A program made the translations under genes and the position numbers. Positions 7,703 through 11,994 of a stretch of 11,994 nucleotides of DNA are shown here, piece by piece. The stretch is from Oscillospiraceae bacterium (GTDB lineage: Bacteria > Bacillota > Clostridia > Oscillospirales > Ruminococcaceae): the NCBI GenBank assembly GCA_016297165.1, contig JAEDHF010000046.1, forward strand, positions 1 through 11,994. The letters run 5' to 3'. The stretch's first letter is position 1. Each line of letters opens with the position of its first letter. Below the pieces are notes generated by a model, which worked only from the letters and a program-made list of their open reading frames with translations, did not search any database and was not told the DNA's origin.

Positions 7703-7732
7703 AGTATATAATAAATAGGAAAGGAAATATGA

Positions 7733-8815
7733 ATGATGAGTATATCTGAAATTTTCTCTGTGGCTCCTGCATACGGCATTGTGTATCTTGTCCTTGCCTT
7801 CATTCTCGGAGCTGTTTTCGGAAGCTTTCTTAATGTTGTTATAATAAGGACGCCCCGAAAAGAATCCATAATCGGAAACCATAACGGCGGAAGCCATTGT
7901 ATGAGCTGTAACCACAAGCTCGGGGTCCTCGACCTCTTCCCTATCTTCAGCTACATATTCCTTGGCGGAAAATGCAGGTACTGCAAGGCGAAAATCTCTC
8001 CACGCTACTGGATTGTTGAGCTTTCTACCGCTCTTCTCTTTACTCTCGCCTTCGTCGCCTTCGGGATCAGCTATAAGCTCATCATTGCCTTTATTCTTAT
8101 TTCCGCTTTAATAGTCGCCTCGGGAATTGATATCGATACTATGGAAATACCCTACGGCGCAAGCCTTATAGTCGCTCTTCTCGGCGTAACCGAAACGATA
8201 GTATCCATATTCACGAAGGAGATGCCCTGGTACGACCACCTTATCGGAGTTGCTGTTATTGCCGTTCCCTTCGCGGTACTCGCCTTATTCGGTGCTATGG
8301 GCGGAGGCGACGTACAGCTTATGGCGGCGGCAGGTCTTCTTCTCGGCTGGCAGATTGTTCCGGCAGCAGGAATCGGAATAGTCCTCGGAGCTATCGGAGG
8401 CGGTATAAGTATGCTTTCCGTTCCTAAGGGTACGAAAAAGCTGGTAAGCGAAAAATCAAATGAAATTGCCAATGAATGGTATAAAAAGCAAAAAGAAAAC
8501 GGAGTAGCGGTAATCGAAAATAAAACCGACGCAATTTACGGCAGCATTTTCGACGGAAAAGCGGATATCGAAGCTGAATGTGTGGACGCTAAGCTCTGGA
8601 CAGGTAAGCCCGATATAGATGAGCTTAACGGTATGCTTGACGCCGAGCTGTCGGGAATAACGAAATACGCTGTTTCAATGGTATTCGACAGCGAGGGGGT
8701 AAAAACGGTATCCTGCAAAAAGCAGATAGTTTTCGGTCCCTATCTTTCCGTTGGAATTCTTACCGCCTATATGTTCGGTAAGGCAATAATCGATTGGTAT
8801 CTTGGACTTATGTAA
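7733..8815 (+). CDS. pilD: Prepilin peptidase / N-methyltransferase PilD (A24 family) with an extra soluble insertion
   Basis: A membrane aspartic protease that cleaves class III prepilin signals after Gly and methylates the new N-terminus. GSFLNVVIIRTP (30-41) opens the N-terminal domain, followed by its tetra-Cys zinc motif (Cys56, Cys59, Cys81, Cys84; CMSC and CRYC). The two catalytic aspartate motifs are IDIDTMEIP (132-140) and GGGDVQ (190-195, Asp193). About eight TM segments are visible. At 360 residues it is much longer than typical Gram-positive homologues of about 240-260. The excess is a charged soluble stretch at about 231-333, between the seventh helix and the last helix (FGPYLSVGILTAYMFG), and it should be cytoplasmic. 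ATG codons at 7733 and 7736 are both possible; AAAGGA at 7720-7725 suits 7733 slightly better. The adjacent prepilins, transcribed convergently, are its likely substrates. Confidence 0.95.
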   Translation: MMSISEIFSVAPAYGIVYLVLAFILGAVFGSFLNVVIIRTPRKESIIGNHNGGSHCMSCNHKLGVLDLFPIFSYIFLGGKCRYCKAKISPRYWIVELSTALLFTLAFVAFGISYKLIIAFILISALIVASGIDIDTMEIPYGASLIVALLGVTETIVSIFTKEMPWYDHLIGVAVIAVPFAVLALFGAMGGGDVQLMAAAGLLLGWQIVPAAGIGIVLGAIGGGISMLSVPKGTKKLVSEKSNEIANEWYKKQKENGVAVIENKTDAIYGSIFDGKADIEAECVDAKLWTGKPDIDELNGMLDAELSGITKYAVSMVFDSEGVKTVSCKKQIVFGPYLSVGILTAYMFGKAIIDWYLGLM

Positions 8816-8818
8816 AAC

Positions 8819-8853
8819 AGTGATTAACACGCACAGCGTGTATGCTAATCACT
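8819..8853. terminator. Branched hairpin between pilD and the pilin operon
   Basis: AGTGATTA (8819-8826) pairs with TAATCACT (8846-8853). Inside, ACACGC-ACA-GCGTGT (8827-8841) forms a second stem, leaving ATGC as a bulge. On the minus strand it is followed by GTTTTACAT, so it may end the pilin transcript. On the plus strand it precedes the strong pilD terminator. Confidence 0.5.
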
Positions 8854-8857
8854 ATTC

Positions 8858-8891
8858 ACACCCGACGCTTTTAACGCGTCGGGTGTTTTTT
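8858..8891 (+). terminator. Strong intrinsic terminator of pilD
   Basis: ACACCCGACGC (8858-8868) and GCGTCGGGTGT (8876-8886) form a perfect 11-bp GC-rich stem with a 7-nt loop. It runs directly into six T (8886-8891) on the plus strand. It lies 43 nt after the pilD stop codon. Confidence 0.9.
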
Positions 8892-8909
8892 GTGATTGCT
8901 TTTACGGAA

Positions 8910-9854
8910 TTATGCCGAATAATCCTTAACGCAGTAGAAAATAACAATATCACTGCCTGTTGAAGCCGCAGGAGTACCGTAGGTTACGTCACCCTGAGCG
9001 GCTGCATAGATTTCTTTACCGGCATCGTCCTTAACCTTTTTAGGAGTTACAATTACGTTTTCAAGACCAAAGCTTATATTTTCGGTAGTAGTACGATATT
9101 TCGCCAGCTTATCAATACCGTTATCCGGTGTCGCAGGAGCAACCGACGGCTTTCTTAGCTCTCCGAAATACTTTCCGAGAACAGCGCTGTCGAGATACTC
9201 TATGTCATCAAAACCATCGTAGGCTCTTATGCTGAAATCGAGGTAGGTCTTTTTCCTTGCGGAGTTAACCTTAACCGATTCAACATACTCGCCCGGAACG
9301 ATATTATCATCAGCGTCCCTTTTCTCGATCATATAAGGTTCAACCGTTATAAAATAGGAATACTTGCCGTAAAAATCATTGGAATATACAGGATTTTGCG
9401 GTGCTCCGTAGCTTGTTGTTCCGGATATTACATCGTCATAAAGCCTGTATGTCGCATTTCTCGCTTCCTGGGGAGGGGAGAAAACGGCAGGAGAATTCTT
9501 ATCAATGTACTTGAAAACAAGCATACCGCATTTCGTCTTACCGGAACCGTCGTCGGTAACGAATTTCTTATAATCATTATAGGCGTCAGCGATTGCGGTA
9601 TCTCCTGCGCCTGCGGTTACATTTGTAAAGATAGTAATACTCTTAGCGAAGGAGAGCCTTCTCTCGATATAGTCGCCCATTATCTTTGTAATATTGATTG
9701 TATCACTGGTTGCGTTGGTTTTTCCTACAACGCTGCGCACAGGGTCGGCAAAAGCCGCTGCCGCAGCAAGAAGAATACCGATAATAGCCATTACGATAAT
9801 AAGCTCGGAGAGGGTAAAGCCTTTTTTATATTTAAGCCTTCTGATTTTATTCAT
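8910..9854 (-). CDS. Type IV pilin-like protein (large prepilin, class III signal)
   Basis: A prepilin of 314 residues. The short basic leader MNKIRRLKYKKG is followed by the cleavage site G12|F13 (FTLSE), with Glu17 as the conserved +5 residue of the mature protein, then one hydrophobic helix to about residue 36. The remaining 270 or so residues are an extracellular domain I do not recognise, with only two Cys (in TKCGML and FYCVKD, the latter 6 residues from the C-terminus) that could form a disulfide. It is about twice the length of a typical major pilin, so a minor pilin, tip or pseudopilin-like role is more likely; the family search is open. GGGAGGG lies 6 nt before the ATG at 9854. It is 15 nt downstream of the next prepilin gene and last in its operon. 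Confidence 0.88.
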   Translation of the reverse strand: MNKIRRLKYKKGFTLSELIIVMAIIGILLAAAAAFADPVRSVVGKTNATSDTINITKIMGDYIERRLSFAKSITIFTNVTAGAGDTAIADAYNDYKKFVTDDGSGKTKCGMLVFKYIDKNSPAVFSPPQEARNATYRLYDDVISGTTSYGAPQNPVYSNDFYGKYSYFITVEPYMIEKRDADDNIVPGEYVESVKVNSARKKTYLDFSIRAYDGFDDIEYLDSAVLGKYFGELRKPSVAPATPDNGIDKLAKYRTTTENISFGLENVIVTPKKVKDDAGKEIYAAAQGDVTYGTPAASTGSDIVIFYCVKDYSA

Positions 9855-9869
9855 CTTATACCCTCCCTG

Positions 9870-11066
9870 TTACGGCGTAATAGGCCAGTTTTCGGAACCG
9901 CCGTTACCGGAAAGACCGAACCAGTACACAGCAAGACCGGGACCGTCATAGTCCTTATCCACGTATGATCCAGAGTCGTTCATAATCTGGTATGTGTACT
10001 TACTCTTCTGGTAGTCGTAGTCGAAGCTAAAGCCGGATTCCATATTAACGAGCTTGAATCTTAGCGTAATTTCGCCGCCGTTCGTTGTCCAGGATATTGT
10101 GCTGTTATCCGTGGTCGATACATTGTAGCTGACCTTTTTGGATGCAAGGTCGTAGTTGCTTGTACCTTCCCTGAGGTCGCGGATATCGTATCCTGCAGGA
10201 AGAGTAAGAATTATCTTCTTTTCGTCGCCCACGGGAACTCCGTAGATTCTTATCTTATAATCTGCGAGATAATTGGGGTTTTTCAATAAATCGGCTGAAA
10301 CGCCGTCGCCGTATGAAACCTGAACGCTTGCAGTTACTCCGGCAGGAGCAGCTGTGCCTGCGCCGTCGGTAATGGTAACCACCTCTTTCTGTTCAAGCGG
10401 TATTACCGTACCGTAGCGGATAGCGTTGGCAGCAATACCGCTTACGGACAAATTGCTAAGGCTCATATATTTCTCGAGATCCTTAAGACTTACGTTGCCG
10501 CTTCCGCACTTATTGCAGACGAAAGATCCGCTGCCCTTGGAATATGTCCATTTATTTGCGCTGTTGTACTTAAAATCACAATCGCTGTAGTGGGCAGTTT
10601 CGCCGCAATCTGCACATTCGAGCTGAACCGAAACTATGTTTGAACACTCGGGGCAGACATAATTCGATGCTGCGGGATTAAAATTCTGGGGAGTGCTTCC
10701 ATTCATAAACTCGGAATTGTTTGCGAAATGGTGGCAGGTAGGACACTCGATAAAATTCTTATGACCGTTAATTATGTCATAGGAAATGGAGAAAGTGCCG
10801 CTTGCGTCTCCCGAATAGTTGAAATTAAGGGTATTAGCAGAATAATGGCTGCTGTTATAGCCTCTCTGGATATCGTCATCGGTAATATTATCAACAAGAC
10901 CGTTTAGTTCGGCCTCGGTATCGTTGGCTAATCTTGCTTCTCTTCTTGCTCCTGCGGTAATCATCACTACCATAAGGCAGAAGGCAGCAAAAACGGCTAT
11001 TGCGACGATACATTCAACCAGAGTAAAACCCTTGCGCTTTTTAAGGCGCGAAAATAAACTCTTCAT
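9870..11066 (-). CDS. Type IV prepilin-like protein with four CxxC pairs (two zinc-ribbon-like knuckle pairs)
   Basis: 398 residues from the ATG at 11066, chosen for GGGAAAGGA (11074-11082) 7 nt upstream; the upstream ATG at 11099 lies within the intercistronic hairpin region and has no site. The leader MKSLFSRLKKRKG is cleaved at G13|F14 (FTLVE), with Glu18 at +5, then a hydrophobic helix to about 38. Residues 105-190 carry CPTC (108/111), CPEC (138/141), CADC (151/154) and CNKC (184/187), plus Cys163. The spacing fits two consecutive zinc ribbons or rubredoxin-like knuckles, although the domain should lie outside the cell after pilin secretion. The C-terminal part (about 200-398) looks beta-rich with no recognised family. 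It is probably a minor pilin, but the role of the Cys pairs is unknown. It sits between the partial gene at 11131 and the 314-residue prepilin. Confidence 0.85.
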   Translation of the reverse strand: MKSLFSRLKKRKGFTLVECIVAIAVFAAFCLMVVMITAGARREARLANDTEAELNGLVDNITDDDIQRGYNSSHYSANTLNFNYSGDASGTFSISYDIINGHKNFIECPTCHHFANNSEFMNGSTPQNFNPAASNYVCPECSNIVSVQLECADCGETAHYSDCDFKYNSANKWTYSKGSGSFVCNKCGSGNVSLKDLEKYMSLSNLSVSGIAANAIRYGTVIPLEQKEVVTITDGAGTAAPAGVTASVQVSYGDGVSADLLKNPNYLADYKIRIYGVPVGDEKKIILTLPAGYDIRDLREGTSNYDLASKKVSYNVSTTDNSTISWTTNGGEITLRFKLVNMESGFSFDYDYQKSKYTYQIMNDSGSYVDKDYDGPGLAVYWFGLSGNGGSENWPITP

Positions 11067-11088
11067 TGTATTATCCTTTCCCGGAATT

Positions 11089-11114
11089 TTCTCCCCCATA
11101 AAGACGGGGGAGAA
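11089..11114. promoter_or_regulatory. Perfect hairpin in the gap of the pilin operon
   Basis: TTCTCCCCC (11089-11097) and GGGGGAGAA (11106-11114) form a perfect 9-bp stem with an 8-nt loop. It is in the 64-nt gap between the upstream secreted-protein gene and the 398-residue prepilin, just before the latter's ribosome binding site. On the minus strand it is followed by AATTCC rather than a T-run, so it does not look like a simple terminator. A transcript stabiliser, processing site or partial attenuator is more likely. Confidence 0.7.
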
Positions 11115-11130
11115 GCTAAGCCGTCATAAA

Positions 11131-11994
11131 TTAACCTACGAAGTTAGCGCCTATATTCTTCTGAGAATCTCCGCTCGTGTACCATTTGCTGGGGCCGGAT
11201 TTTTCGGCTGTACCGCTTGACATAGCGTTTCCGAGATGCTCCATAAGCTTTCCGTCAGGCTTCGAATAAGCGTAATATGAAAGGTGGGTTGAATAGTCCG
11301 AAACAATCATACCGCCTATTACAGGGAGGTTACCGGGACCCGACCAGTTATCCAGGGAAGCGAAGGGTGCATATACATAGCCGCAGAAGTTTGCGCCGAT
11401 TTTCGCAAAGTCCAGAGCGTTGCTTCCTGTCTTATTTGAAATAAGCATAAACTGGTTATCATAAGTAGTTTTTAACTGGGATAAGGTAGAATCGGTAAAC
11501 ATACTCTTCAGATCACTGTTTTCGGTATTCTGGATATCCTTACCGCCGATTACGCTGAGCTGGTTGTATGTGCCTATCTGAAGCTTAGGATTTACAACAT
11601 ACTGCGCTGTGCAAGCACCGGAGGTATAAGGACACAGATCGCCGCCTGCTGCATAGTTGCCCGCTTCTAAAAATACGTCGCCTTTACAGCCGTTTGCAGT
11701 CATTACCTTTGTATAACCGCCATTTTTGTCCGGGTCCTTATTGGGAACGTTCCAGGAGAATGCGTTATTACCTTTTGCATCCCCTGCGCCGGCACCTGCC
11801 TGATTGTAGTTGGGCTTTAAGACTATAGGAAGCGAGCTGTCCTCGCTTGTTCCGCTGTTTATGGTATAATCTATATTAGCACAATTACCTGCATTATAGA
11901 AGTCAAGGTCGAGCACGTAGCCGTTTGCAACATAGGGAAGATCAACATAGTATTTGTTTCCGTCGTATCTGACGGTTGCGTTTGGCGAGCTCGC
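11131..11994 (-). CDS. Secreted pilus-locus protein, C-terminal part only (PilX/DUF7305-like, tentative)
   Basis: The frame is open from the stop at 11131 to the right edge, giving 287 residues of the C-terminal part. An apparent GTG start at 11916 is internal, since 26 further in-frame codons precede it up to the edge. There is no hydrophobic segment in the visible part. The sequence is rich in Gly, Asn, Ser and Tyr, with five Cys (in GNCANI, NGCKGD, DLCPYT, SGACTA and NFCGYV). The stretch FCGYVYAPFASLDNWSGPGN followed by LPVIGGMIVSDY resembles the G-x-YAP...sG...GaivGk pattern of DUF7305-type, PilX-like proteins found in other pilus loci. That identification is from memory and tentative. 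It is probably exported and anchored by an unseen N-terminal helix. It heads the visible part of the pilin operon, 64 nt before the 398-residue prepilin. Confidence 0.75.
   Translation of the reverse strand, partial: ASSPNATVRYDGNKYYVDLPYVANGYVLDLDFYNAGNCANIDYTINSGTSEDSSLPIVLKPNYNQAGAGAGDAKGNNAFSWNVPNKDPDKNGGYTKVMTANGCKGDVFLEAGNYAAGGDLCPYTSGACTAQYVVNPKLQIGTYNQLSVIGGKDIQNTENSDLKSMFTDSTLSQLKTTYDNQFMLISNKTGSNALDFAKIGANFCGYVYAPFASLDNWSGPGNLPVIGGMIVSDYSTHLSYYAYSKPDGKLMEHLGNAMSSGTAEKSGPSKWYTSGDSQKNIGANFVG

Noticed and set aside
8152..8472. Open frame on the minus strand inside pilD (also others opposite pilB, pilT and the zinc-ribbon gene)
   Set aside because: These are mirror frames of well-supported genes, with low-complexity products and no ribosome binding sites.
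11067..11099. Upstream ATG at 11099 for the CxxC prepilin
   Set aside because: It lies in the hairpin and ribosome-binding region; the start at 11066 gives a normal class III leader.
11131..11916. GTG at 11916 as the start of a complete gene
   Set aside because: The frame stays open to the window edge, no ribosome binding site precedes the GTG, and no export signal follows it.

Overview
The window looks like a piece of a low-to-moderate GC Firmicutes genome, probably a gut-type Clostridia (Oscillospiraceae/Ruminococcaceae-like). The reasons are AGGAGG- and GGAAAGGA-type ribosome binding sites, SigA-like promoters, a zinc-ribbon/Pro-Glu-linker/single-TM surface protein of a kind common in that group, and a Gram-positive type IV pilus (T4P) locus. 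The assignment rests on protein style and context only; there is no rRNA or other marker gene here.

Layout. (1) Positions 1-3425, minus strand: a very large membrane-anchored zinc-ribbon protein of unknown function. Its frame is broken near 348; the remainder continues in another frame out of the left edge. (2) 3426-3784: a divergent intergenic region with a good SigA promoter for the zinc-ribbon gene, a second one for mscS, and a long AT-rich mscS leader containing an inverted repeat next to the ribosome binding site. (3) 3785-4624, plus strand: a small-conductance mechanosensitive channel (MscS), ending at a bidirectional hairpin terminator. (4) 4759-7539, minus strand: pilT (retraction ATPase) downstream of pilB (assembly ATPase), 21 nt apart, one operon. 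(5) 7540-7732: a divergent regulatory region with a near-perfect 26-bp palindrome over the -35 of the pilD promoter. (6) 7733-8815, plus strand: prepilin peptidase pilD with an extra soluble segment of about 100 residues before its last membrane helix, followed by two hairpins, the second a strong terminator. (7) 8910-11994, minus strand: a pilin-type operon of two large class III prepilins (314 and 398 residues) and the C-terminal part of a third secreted protein that runs off the right edge.

How it works together. PilD would cleave and methylate the prepilins at their KG|FTL sites. PilB would drive assembly and PilT would drive retraction. PilB carries an N-terminal MshEN-like region that may sense cyclic di-GMP. 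The platform protein PilC, the PilM/N/O alignment proteins and a short major pilin are not in the window. The most unusual items are a secreted prepilin carrying four CxxC pairs arranged like two zinc ribbons, the enlarged PilD, and the frameshifted giant zinc-ribbon protein.
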